Of a DNA stretch of 47,378 nt, positions 18,801 to 23,983 are shown piece by piece (the stretch's first letter is position 1; each line of letters starts with the position of its first letter). Both the position numbers and the translations under genes were made by a program. The notes beneath the pieces are model-generated. The model was not told the origin of the DNA. It ran no database searches and saw nothing but the letters and a program-made list of their open reading frames with translations. The DNA lies in the NCBI GenBank assembly GCA_964478225.1, contig CAYZHM010000013.1, positions 1-47,378 on the forward strand. The letters run 5' to 3'. The stretch comes from CAYZHM01 sp964478225. GTDB taxonomy: Bacteria; Pseudomonadota; Alphaproteobacteria; Micavibrionales; Micavibrionaceae.

Positions 18801-19299
18801 CGGCCGCTGTATCATTATCGCAAGCTTCGCCGGAATCGCCTTCGGATGCTACGGTGCCTGGGTCCCAGACGCAGTAGCCGTAATCGGTTCCCCAGGGATC
18901 CTGTTTATCGGAGCCGATTGAATCGGGAATAAGACCGCCACCTGTTGGACCGGAACCTACTTTAAATTCCAGAGGTTCGATTTTTCCGTCACCGTCGCAG
19001 TCGCCATCGTCGTCAGAGACTAAAGCGTATGTTGTTTCGTCGACAGATTCGGAGATGATCATGGCTGCGGCATTGCGCATTTGAGATTCTGCCGTGACGC
19101 GGCGATTAACCTCGACGACTGTGGTTAGGGGGCCGCGCATTGTCGACATGACGCCAGCGCCTAAAAGTCCCACAAGACCAATGGAAGCAAAAAGAGCGAA
19201 AAAGACATTGCCTTTTTCGTTTGATATAAACGCTCGTTTATTTCCCCCACTTTTATGTGAGTCTTGCGTCTTATTAAGACGCAATGGCTTCCATCCCAT
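9832..19299 (-). CDS. Giant modular surface protein: pseudopilin-like N-terminus, repeat body, self-cleaving S74 domain, C-terminal membrane anchor
   Basis: 3155 residues. The N-terminus (31-54, NVFFALFASIGLVGLLGAGV) is a membrane helix followed by a GspG-like head with DPWGTDYGYCV (134-144) and VSAGPDKTF (184-192). The body has nine W-x6-8-IYYNSGTP-x-VxIG modules, eight Cys-pair modules like ANYCDENGNNCFTA, two YadA-head-like blocks (about 726-806 and 1850-1966; AFGRNTIASGQGSMAFG), and two DUF1566-like domains (about 1180-1320 and 1460-1600) beside Ig-like stretches. The end is a Peptidase_S74 intramolecular chaperone with SDVRLKKNI: Ser2967 and Lys2972 keep the i, i+5 spacing of the catalytic pair, so cleavage before Ser2967 is expected. 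A coiled coil, a hydrophobic helix and RRRHE close the protein. Probably a trimeric fibre or adhesin; function inferred. Confidence 0.85.
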   Translation of the reverse strand: MGWKPLRLNKTQDSHKSGGNKRAFISNEKGNVFFALFASIGLVGLLGAGVMSTMRGPLTTVVEVNRRVTAESQMRNAAAMIISESVDETTYALVSDDDGDCDGDGKIEPLEFKVGSGPTGGGLIPDSIGSDKQDPWGTDYGYCVWDPGTVASEGDSGEACDNDTAAAHRLTGTNNTGDYVIALVSAGPDKTFQTTCANSSALSKGGDDVVVEYSYLSASAASEGLWKLDPADSGVATISKDLEVTGGATFTGALDLSTSATSALKLGAASMILPTESDLATCNGANDRLLRINTATDPDTLELCDGANSVWETTSAGSSIWQEGAGEDIYYNSGTPQVGIGLTAPDDTLDVVGTVQITSTLTMGDDINMADNKSVVWTTDGEITSDGSGITINTAGADIDVGATVAITGDTTLTGSTSDSSAYVLTANSSAPSVLFSVRNDGLITTNGDMDFNGDIDLSGDMTIGGDINMTDTKGVLWATGGILSDGSGVTVNAGSAAIDIDTGINITGNTDITGTLDVSGATTLDTTLTVAGTTTLNGDVAATDGQIEIVDDVDVAGTVDATDYQYNNVDFTPAACASGSFNRWTATGWTCETDTAGGGGSGGVQTIEETLAAGDDADGENLEGANKIGAAEFCNADLTLCFTPGSVATGDTGIFEIDTSVIRVRSSVPDFGNYDFVVGSSSLDATANNTEDVRMFFDKSKGAFRAGVGGDILFAVDLANTRWNTANVGDYSTAMGYYPMASGAYSTAIGFDAVASAQVSMALGQYVVTSGRNSITMGSQAQVGSGTPNVAIGAGHGNYSAAIGLQSSTQTPYPKVTGDRSFAIFMDQNSAGKNSGFDLTGSDLFAVIGGYALINPSSAAVDVSTGTGGKLALDVEGPIGAANYCDENGNNCFTASDAATIIGGGSSLWVASAGDDIYYNSGTPGVVIGDTSVSGTLTLDVEGDMGAANYCDETGLNCFTASDAANVIAGGSSVWVSSAGDTIYYNSGTDPRVGIGTNGAAVALDVDGSIRFGNGGETCGPTFNGALRYTTGSGVEYCNGSAWTALIARSAVATLVLSPSVAQNMDITVAGTPGVSNWIDFTLTNAGTVTSQTLGLALSNPSNFEIDSGTNTCTGTLASAASCTFKVRAKSFGNGSYNGTVTVTADNNPFALLSGTATGACGTIGSSTGGGLLASCESTYKLIAMPSGCADDTTDPACAGTDTVSKTWSPDYLNVPGANSNADGQTNTNAAIVASNSSGYSVPAARFCDDMTYGGHSDWYLPALNEMTTLYNVKATLGGFDTVSYWTSVQVDASNGRSFDMSAGTNTYSAKVGSRKIRCVRRAPNNVSAAYLSVSPGSANDINYTDTVLDPSNVTQKVFTITNDGGSTSTAITTGLTNTTAFSIISDNCDGNTLAAGASCTLTVKPKVQSYDQSYTGQLTVSADNGINVPISGTGTGFCGRIGTADSGGLLASCQNGYRLIAMPGGCADDTSDPDCSGTGDTVAKTWASSNVVTSASSNTDGPNNTTTIVNHGTANAYSTPSATFCSSLVIGAYSDWYLPAFDEVVTLYTNRNAIGEFAANEYATSTESNYQYQYIRDFSTGSYNNRSKGTAVRFRCTRRETGAAPSTVVLEITPASQIGMDVTGPGNPANGTGVVFTVENTGTGTSGTLTTNIVNTTNFEMTVDNCNGNTLAASATCTITVRPRAYANGNFNGSLVVTDAANSADDTTGISGTATGFPFQSGLWQEGTGDDIYYNSGTPGAVVGDTTVSGTLTFDVEGDLGATNYCDQNGANCFTAATVAASSSIFEIDTNVIRVKSSSGSYANDDFVVGSATLDYGAQASRLYFDKSKGAFRAGYANSTSWDASGANVGNYSAAFGRNTIASGQGSMAFGYNASGNVTASADGSTAFGYTASAGITASGIGATAFGRAGLAAITASGTGATAFGYANSDGGNTVASGVGAIAMGRGVTAGNGTAGSGSGDYAMAIGLQSADRTVSPAITGDRTLGVFMDKNTYNNNDSYTLTGSDLFAVIGGYALINPSSAAADVSTGTGGKLALDVEGNVGASQFCDESGNSCFTAASVSPGLWQKGTGDAIYYNSGTPLVGIGTTAPTNALTFPQSSTGIAFYNTADQTTNYERATIGYSGSAFVIRSAPGGTGADRPLVLSATPITGGSGDAYIKLASNGSASTQGNDIAMHARASIYFRTVGADRMQLTSTGDLLFKTTNGTILAQERRTSGTGAGYSLSVSGGGTNSGTTDQNGGDLILGSGLATGNGSSSIIFKTVQKGQGTGTTDRSSAISMTLESNALTIPGTATTSRPGEAGMQAAANGMIRYNTTSNKFEAYENSAWTNMITAATSSLWTAGTGDKIYYNSGTPQVGIGTTNPTSPLHVVSSVSAAGIGVNETFTTTSTSGNSIAHQITVADSKSGGTSYGLYVDATTPATGSNKYGIYSIAEANSGPVYGVYAQAKASSTGTTYALYGVGSYGTKSYGVYGTTGSTTGVGVYGESAAHTGTTGVEAVAKHTGANALAVNSTVLTTGKLGNFTHTTSAFSGDMLFGNMAAGSGTFTGNFARFQNNSVTKFIVDSAGKAGAVQYCDESLANCFTAASVGSPLWQAGTGDKIYYNSGTPQVGIGLTNPGTSLDVYGTIRATGGSTPPWPTSGKGFEISWDADSSYSSHTGGSGGAAFQSYDRDASAWRDLRFKGHNIGFHADDALTMTITSTGYVGIGDDTPNSGTGGQLKLDVEGPVGATKYCDASGNNCFTAADAAASISGGGGLWVASAGGTIYYNSGTPKVAIGSTGTSGSLMLDVEGTIGATQYCDASGNNCFTSTNVITSVAGAAAPTYDNDLDDLDDVNTAGVVNGQCIVYNSVSSTWEVGACGDGIEIVSGAATPTFLNDLNDLDDVNAPTPSTNDVLTWSGTEWIAQAGGGGLWTAGAGTIYYNSGTPLVGIGTSSPNEGALEVKGGTVCVDTNSDNTASSCIANESDVRLKKNIRDLDYSLDTLMKLRPVTFDWRYDDPEVLKHYSLVSRFKSQPHSIGFIAQEVQKIVPEAIESETIGDAEVQYLQLDYQKLTPVIVKALQEIKTDQDNLSGKVESALKSAELMQTDFKELKAENAALKSELDDLSEQVAVLNKAAIGSTNKAGYNLETLLAAIALMMALGVGIGLTLRRRHE

Positions 19300-19450
19300 T
19301 TTAAACCCAAAAACCTAAGAGATTTTTGTTCTTTTTATTTACGCGTAATTTCTCTTATGTGTATGTATTCATTATTGAGCAAAAAGATTGAGAAAGTGTT
19401 AGGGGGAGTAAGTTTTTTTGAGTCAATTTCTGGGGATAGAAGCTTGAATC

Positions 19451-20860
19451 TTATACTGTATGCGGGATTGAGAAGGTTTTTAGAGCGTTTGACTGGGTCT
19501 TTTGTAAAGTATTTTTATTAAACCCTTGAATTAATTCATTAAAAATATTGTGCCAGTTGATTTCGGCGTTGAGATGGATGAAAACTGACCCAAGACCGAG
19601 GGCTGCTCTATCCATAAAAACGAATTCGCGGGGCACAGAAACGCCACCTGATTCTCTACTCAGTTCCCGGAGTTTTTTATGGACCTTTTCTGCTGTGTCG
19701 CGGCCGTATACCGAGCCTTCTGCGCGTCCGATGATGCGGGTTTTATCTTCCATGAGCGGGCCGTAGAGGAATTCAGCCCAAATATTCAAGGTGTCAACTT
19801 GATCGTTGCTCAGTTTTTTGAAACCCCATGTTTCGTAGGCATGGACTGCAAGATCACGGTTTTTGGTCATCAGTGCATTATAAAGGTCGATGACGCCGCC
19901 AACGAAAGCAGGCGGAAAGACCCGGATACAGCCGAAATCGAGGAGATTTATCGATTTGTCCTTGCGGACGGTGTAGTTGCCAAGATGAGGGTCACCGTGG
20001 ATGATCCCGTAATTATAGAGGGGTACGTACCAAGCGCGGAACATATTCATGGCGATTTGATTGCGAGTTTCTTGGAGGGCTGTTTTGAAGTCGAGGATTT
20101 TTTCACCTTCCAGCCATGTTGTGGTTAAAAGCCGGTTGGTTGAGAGTTCGTCGATGACTTCGGGGACGTGTACGCCTTTTTCGTCCCGGAGCATGTATGC
20201 GTATAATTTACATTGTTGAGCTTCCCGTTTGTAGTCGAGTTCTTCATAGAGGCGATCGGAAAGTTCGGCATGGATGTTTTGAGTTTGGATGGAGCTGTCG
20301 TAGCGTTCATAGAGGCTGAATATTACTTTCAATTGTTGGAGGTCGGCGGCGATGGCAGAGTGCATGTCGGGGTATTGGAGTTTGCAGGCTAGTAATCGGC
20401 TATTTTTGGCTAAAGCCTTGTGAACCTGTCCTAAAGATGCTGCTGCGGCGGCTTCTTTTTCAAAGGATTTGAAGCGAGATTCCCAATTTTGGCCAAGTTC
20501 TGTTTTCATCCGGCGACGGACAAAATTCCATCCCATGGGAGGGGCATTTGATTGAAGTTGCTGGAACGCATTTACGTATTCTGCAGGTAGAGCTTCGGGT
20601 ATAGTGGCCAAGATTTGGCCAACCTTCATAAGGGGGCCTTTCAGATTGCCGAGGGCAAGGAGAAGTTGCGCGGCATGATCGTCACGGTTGATTTCAAGGC
20701 CCAAAAACTTCTCGCCGGCGAGTTTGGTGGCCAGGCCGGCCATCGTGCCCGTGACCTTGCCATAGCGGGCGATGCGGGAACTTAAACGATTTTCCTTGGG
20801 GTCGAGAGTGGGGCCGTCTTTAGAAGTGTCTTTTGGAGGTGTGGGATTTGCTCTCTTCAT
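19451..20860 (-). CDS. UbiB/ABC1/ADCK-family atypical kinase
   Basis: 469 residues from ATG 20860; an in-frame TTG at 20887 would add nine. Neither has a strong ribosome site. Family marks (numbered from the TTG): the KxGQ motif in LMKVGQILAT (87-95), the alanine-rich nucleotide loop EAAAAASLGQVHKA (145-158), the catalytic-like IIHGDPHLGNY (296-306) and the metal-binding LLDFGCIR (316-323). These proteins are needed for ubiquinone synthesis or other isoprenoid-lipid handling and show ATPase rather than protein-kinase activity. No C-terminal membrane pair as in E. coli UbiB is evident, so it may be the ADCK/ABC1 type. COQ9, another ubiquinone factor, lies 1.1 kb to the right on the other strand. 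Confidence 0.88.
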   Translation of the reverse strand: MKRANPTPPKDTSKDGPTLDPKENRLSSRIARYGKVTGTMAGLATKLAGEKFLGLEINRDDHAAQLLLALGNLKGPLMKVGQILATIPEALPAEYVNAFQQLQSNAPPMGWNFVRRRMKTELGQNWESRFKSFEKEAAAAASLGQVHKALAKNSRLLACKLQYPDMHSAIAADLQQLKVIFSLYERYDSSIQTQNIHAELSDRLYEELDYKREAQQCKLYAYMLRDEKGVHVPEVIDELSTNRLLTTTWLEGEKILDFKTALQETRNQIAMNMFRAWYVPLYNYGIIHGDPHLGNYTVRKDKSINLLDFGCIRVFPPAFVGGVIDLYNALMTKNRDLAVHAYETWGFKKLSNDQVDTLNIWAEFLYGPLMEDKTRIIGRAEGSVYGRDTAEKVHKKLRELSRESGGVSVPREFVFMDRAALGLGSVFIHLNAEINWHNIFNELIQGFNKNTLQKTQSNALKTFSIPHTV

Positions 20861-20963
20861 GGCGCTAAAGTGGGGTGAAGAAGGCAAAAAGTCCAGTAGG
20901 AACTTGATTTTGTTTTCATAACCTGCGAAAAGGTTAGTACATTAATTTTTGATAGGGTGAAAA

Positions 20964-21719
20964 GTGGGCGTTAGAAAAGGCGACAGTTTTGACAAAAATG
21001 AAGGCGGGCGTTTAGGGCTGTCGCGTACGTTCGCGGTATGCTCTTTAACAAAGGCAGAGAAGAGACAGTTTAGTAACCATTTTTTCTCAGCTTATGTGGC
21101 TACGCGATCCTTTAAAGACGATCCTGGTTTTATGGGGAAGAGGCAGATTAAAGCTGCAAGGTCTCAGCTTTTTGATTTTATCAGGGCGCGGAATGAGGGG
21201 CGTATGTCGATTGATGTTGCCCTTGATTTTTTGGAACAGGTGGGCCGTGAGGCTGATTTTGATCCCCGGAAATTTTTGGAAGATTTAAGGGATGCCAGCA
21301 AAGTTTATGAGCGTCGTCCGCTGGATGAGGGCGAGAGGCAGGCCGTTGAAAAGTATTTCAGTTATTTGCCGTATGGGAAAAAGGGGGGAGCCAAGCGTGT
21401 ACGTTCGCCTTTATCGCCGGAGGATGTGTTGAATTCCCTATGGGAGACTTTGAAGGAGACGGGTAGACGTCCTCATGTGCATTCGGGGCTTGTTGTGTAC
21501 GGAGCATTAGCGCACAAGGAAGATTGGGCGACTATAGGTACAGCTTTTAGAAGGGGCTTACGTGGACTTCCCGAGGTTGGTGCAGCTACCCTTACTGTTT
21601 TTGCGGAGCAACGCGGTGTTCCGAAGGTCTGGGATAAGGAAGCTGAGAAACTTTATGAAATTTATTGTCAAAAGGATATCGACAAGAAGGCTGCGCTCTT
21701 GTCTCCGGAGAAGGGGTGA
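20964..21719 (+). CDS. Unknown protein sharing an N-terminal domain with its neighbour
   Basis: 251 residues from a GTG start with AGGGTGAAAA just upstream. Soluble, charged, mostly helical; no signal or membrane segment. Residues about 28-95 (LTKAEKRQFSNHF... LFDFIRARNEGRMSIDVALD) resemble the whole of the 69-residue protein that follows, around the shared core Q..x..D(F/W)(I/L)..RNEG. The second half (SPEDVLNSLWETLKETGRRP... YGALAHKEDWATIGTAFRRG) may be a separate domain. I do not recognise the family. Divergent from ubiB, whose start is 103 bases away. Confidence 0.6.
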   Translation: MGVRKGDSFDKNEGGRLGLSRTFAVCSLTKAEKRQFSNHFFSAYVATRSFKDDPGFMGKRQIKAARSQLFDFIRARNEGRMSIDVALDFLEQVGREADFDPRKFLEDLRDASKVYERRPLDEGERQAVEKYFSYLPYGKKGGAKRVRSPLSPEDVLNSLWETLKETGRRPHVHSGLVVYGALAHKEDWATIGTAFRRGLRGLPEVGAATLTVFAEQRGVPKVWDKEAEKLYEIYCQKDIDKKAALLSPEKG

Positions 21720-21724
21720 TTGTT

Positions 21725-21934
21725 ATGGTTAGTGCATTGAACGATGAAGAACGATCTTTTCTTAGTCAATATTGGACTGAGGTCCAGCTTGGGATGTCTA
21801 TGAGCGATTCAAGAGCTTTAAGTGTGCAGCAGCGCAGCTTTAGATTTCAGAGTATTTGTGATTGGCTTGCGTTGCGTAATGAGGGGGTTTGTCCTCCGAA
21901 AGTTCATGAGGTTATTGAGTATCTTTTGGCTTAG
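21725..21934 (+). CDS. Small unknown protein, same domain as the preceding gene
   Basis: 69 residues (MVSALNDEERSFLSQYWTEV...). The start is ATG 21725 because AAGGGG (about 21711-21716) sits at the right distance; a longer reading from 21665 would run through the end of the previous gene. LNDEERSFLSQY aligns with LTKAEKRQFSNH of the previous protein, and ICDWLALRNEGVC with LFDFIRARNEGRM. It is five bases downstream of that gene, so they are probably cotranscribed and perhaps interact. Function unknown. Confidence 0.6.
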   Translation: MVSALNDEERSFLSQYWTEVQLGMSMSDSRALSVQQRSFRFQSICDWLALRNEGVCPPKVHEVIEYLLA

Positions 21935-21980
21935 TGACTTTTTGCTGGTCTTTGTTTTTTATTCCTGTCATTTCTAGTTT

Positions 21981-22583
21981 ATGGATCAATCGGACATTAT
22001 TGATATTCGGGATGCTATCGTCAGGGCAGCTTTAGAGCATGTGCCGTTTGATGGATGGGTTTGGGATGCCGTTGTGAGGGGCGCGGAAGAGGCCGGGCAT
22101 TCGGCGGATGTTGCGCGCGCAGTTTTTCCGGATTTGATTGTTGATGTTTTGGATCATTTTGCGGACATGGCTGATCGCGCGATGCTTGAGGTCCTGAGGA
22201 ACTTAGAGCCAAATGATTTGCGGGTGCGTGATCGTGTGTATGAAGCGGTTATGGCGCGGTTTGAATTTCTTTCCCACCATAGGGAGGCGGAACGATTGGC
22301 GTTGCGGTATTGGATGGTGCCGAGTCGTAAACCGCGCGGGTTGAAGATTTTATGGCGGACCTGTGACCGGATATGGCAATGGGCAGGAGATGAGTCGCAG
22401 GATTATAATCGTTATAGCAAGAGAGGGTTGTTGGCCGGCGTTATTGTGGCGACCAGTTTGGCTTGGATTAATGATGAGACGGACGAGATGGTGGTGACGC
22501 GCGGGTTTTTAAGGCGCAGAATTGAAAATGTTTTGCACATTGGCGGGACAATCGGAAAAATTCTTGGTAAAATAAAACGATGA
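21981..22583 (+). CDS. COQ9 family protein (ubiquinone synthesis)
   Basis: 200 residues. Shows the COQ9 pattern: an N-terminal TetR-like helical part (IRDAIVRAALEHVPFDGWVW, DAVVRGAEEAGHSADVARAVF) and the lipid-binding part with VRDRVYEAVMARFEFLSHHREAERLALRYW and DRIWQWAGDESQDYNRYSKR, followed by a strongly amphipathic C-terminal helix. COQ9 binds isoprenoid lipids and helps the Coq7-type hydroxylation step; in alphaproteobacteria it often lies next to rpsU, which is not the case here. It overlaps the next gene by four bases (ATGA). Confidence 0.9.
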   Translation: MDQSDIIDIRDAIVRAALEHVPFDGWVWDAVVRGAEEAGHSADVARAVFPDLIVDVLDHFADMADRAMLEVLRNLEPNDLRVRDRVYEAVMARFEFLSHHREAERLALRYWMVPSRKPRGLKILWRTCDRIWQWAGDESQDYNRYSKRGLLAGVIVATSLAWINDETDEMVVTRGFLRRRIENVLHIGGTIGKILGKIKR

Positions 22584-23254
22584 TAAAACAATTGATGATT
22601 GTTGCGGTTCTTATGGCATTTTTGATGCCGCAGCAGGCATTGGCCAAGGGAGGTTTGATCGAATTTTTCTTTCCGATGTTGAAGGCCGAGGGGCCGGACC
22701 CCGCAAAGACGTTGGAAGCGCCCTTTGCAGATAAAGAAGCGATCAAGAATGATAAGCAGCCGGCGTTGGCGGATAATGTGCCTTTGAATTTGCCACATCG
22801 CAGCGACAAGCAGATTGCCAGTTGGTTGACAGGGACGGTGGCGGATACGCTGACCTTTGACAAGATTGATCCGCAAGATGATTACAATGAAATCCGCAAG
22901 TTTTTTGATGATAAAGGCTGGCAGCAATTTAATGATTATCTGGTGGAGAGCAAGGTTCAGGCTGTTCTTGATTCCCGTCGTTATTCCTTGCGCAGCTTTG
23001 TAGAAGAGCCGCCTTTGTTGATTAACAAAGGTGAAGTGAGCGGGGTTTATAAGTGGCTTTATGAAGTGCCGGTGATGGTGACTTATCTGGCGGCAGGGCA
23101 GACAAAATATGACGGCGCGAAACAAGAGCCGGTCACGCAGACTATTATTGTGAAATTGCAAATTGCGCGGACGGGCAATCCTGATGATGGAGATGGCCTC
23201 GTAATTGAGAGTTGGTCTGGGCGACTTTTGAAATCCTCGAAGAGTGAATTGTAA
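22580..23254 (+). CDS. DotI/IcmL-like periplasmic protein (orphan)
   Basis: 224 residues. A signal peptide (MIKQLMIVAVLMAFLMPQQA, cut after ALA) is followed by a domain that resembles the periplasmic part of DotI/IcmL of type IVB secretion systems: ASWLTGTVADTLTFD (about 76-90), FFDDKGWQQFNDYLVES (about 101-117), and VYKWLYEVPVMVTYLAAG with IIVKLQIART and DGLVIESW. DotI/IcmL has a VirB8-like fold and builds the inner-membrane complex. Here the cytoplasmic and membrane part is replaced by a cleavable signal, and no other secretion gene is in the window. It starts inside the end of the COQ9 gene. The family call rests on motif pattern only. Confidence 0.65.
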   Translation: MIKQLMIVAVLMAFLMPQQALAKGGLIEFFFPMLKAEGPDPAKTLEAPFADKEAIKNDKQPALADNVPLNLPHRSDKQIASWLTGTVADTLTFDKIDPQDDYNEIRKFFDDKGWQQFNDYLVESKVQAVLDSRRYSLRSFVEEPPLLINKGEVSGVYKWLYEVPVMVTYLAAGQTKYDGAKQEPVTQTIIVKLQIARTGNPDDGDGLVIESWSGRLLKSSKSEL

Positions 23255-23333
23255 AAATCGTTTTGCGATTGAATAAAACCCTTTAGACTCACTCATACCG
23301 AATCACATTCAAAAATAGAAAAGGAGTTTTGCC

Positions 23334-23645
23334 ATGTCGAAGGCCGTTGCGAGTTTTGCGCGTAATGATAATGAGAGCGAAGAAAATAGTGCTGGCGAAG
23401 CGGCGGATGTTGGCGGAGTTGCCGGCAAGCGTTTGGTTTCCTTTCTTGAGCGCATCGAGCGTTTGGAAGAAGAGAAAAAGGATTTGGCCGAAGATGTCAA
23501 AGAAGTTTATGCCGAGGCCAAGGGCGTTGGGTTTGATGTCAAAATCATGCGCCGGATTATTAAGCTTAAGAAGATGGAGCCGGAAAAACGTCGTGAAGAG
23601 GATGAGCTTTTGGATCTTTATATGTCCGCTATAGGTATGAATTAA
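23334..23645 (+). CDS. gapR: GapR (DUF2312) nucleoid-associated protein
   Basis: 103 residues. The family core AGKRLVSFLERIERLEEEKK then DLAEDVKEVYAEAKGVGFD and VKIMRRIIKLKKMEPEKRRE is complete. GapR binds AT-rich overtwisted DNA as a tetrameric clamp and helps replication in Caulobacter; it is nearly restricted to alphaproteobacteria. A 30-residue flexible N-terminus precedes the core. Strong ribosome site AAAAGGAG before the ATG. The gene is monocistronic: a small hairpin (23256-23270) lies upstream and repeat copy B follows 16 bases after the stop. Confidence 0.93.
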   Translation: MSKAVASFARNDNESEENSAGEAADVGGVAGKRLVSFLERIERLEEEKKDLAEDVKEVYAEAKGVGFDVKIMRRIIKLKKMEPEKRREEDELLDLYMSAIGMN

Positions 23646-23661
23646 TTCTTCGATAAATGGT

Positions 23662-23758
23662 CTGCAAATAGCGTTTTTCTGAGAGCCAAATGCTCACGTA
23701 CTCAAATGTACGCTGCGCTTTGGTTCTCGAAAAACACTATTTTCGACTCATTTCTCTT
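23662..23758. repeat. Dispersed long inverted repeat, copy B
   Basis: Starts CTGCAAAT and ends ATTTCTCTT. The arms TAGCGTTTTTC and GAAAAACACTA pair with one mismatch. The centre CGTAC...GTACG keeps a stem although its bases differ from copies A and C. TTGGTTCTCG corresponds to the CCGGTTCTCG of the other copies. It lies between gapR and the end of acsA. Confidence 0.75.
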
Positions 23759-23983
23759 TGAATTCTTTTGGTCTGATTTTCTTACTTCTTTTTTCTCAAA
23801 AAATATGGGCGCCCATATCTCAGGCGTGCTGTAAGGTTCGCGAGGCGCGGTCTGACTCTTCGCCGTTTTGTAGGATGCAAGCAACACCCATCGACTTCAG
23901 TCACCAGATCGCACAGACTGTCTGATTGTATACTAGGATAAAATTCCTATAATGTCAAGGGCAACACCTGATAAGTCATTACT
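23759..23983. other. Intergenic stretch with no recognisable gene
   Basis: Together with repeat B this makes a 338-base gap between the convergent gapR and acsA. I see no tRNA, no convincing ORF (a 61-codon minus-strand frame lacks a ribosome site and any known pattern) and no strong terminator; a weak TAGGA/TCCTA hairpin lies near 23935-23953. Confidence 0.4.

Noticed and set aside
7705..19299. Genomic island integrated at tRNA-Arg(CCG)
   Set aside because: The surface cluster lies next to the tRNA, but I found no repeat of the tRNA 3' end and no integrase within the window.
22580..23254. Part of a type IV secretion locus
   Set aside because: Only one IcmL-like gene is present; neighbours are COQ9 and GapR, so no system can be claimed.
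23702..23887. A 61-codon minus-strand frame after repeat B
   Set aside because: It partly covers the repeat, has no good ribosome site and resembles no family I know.
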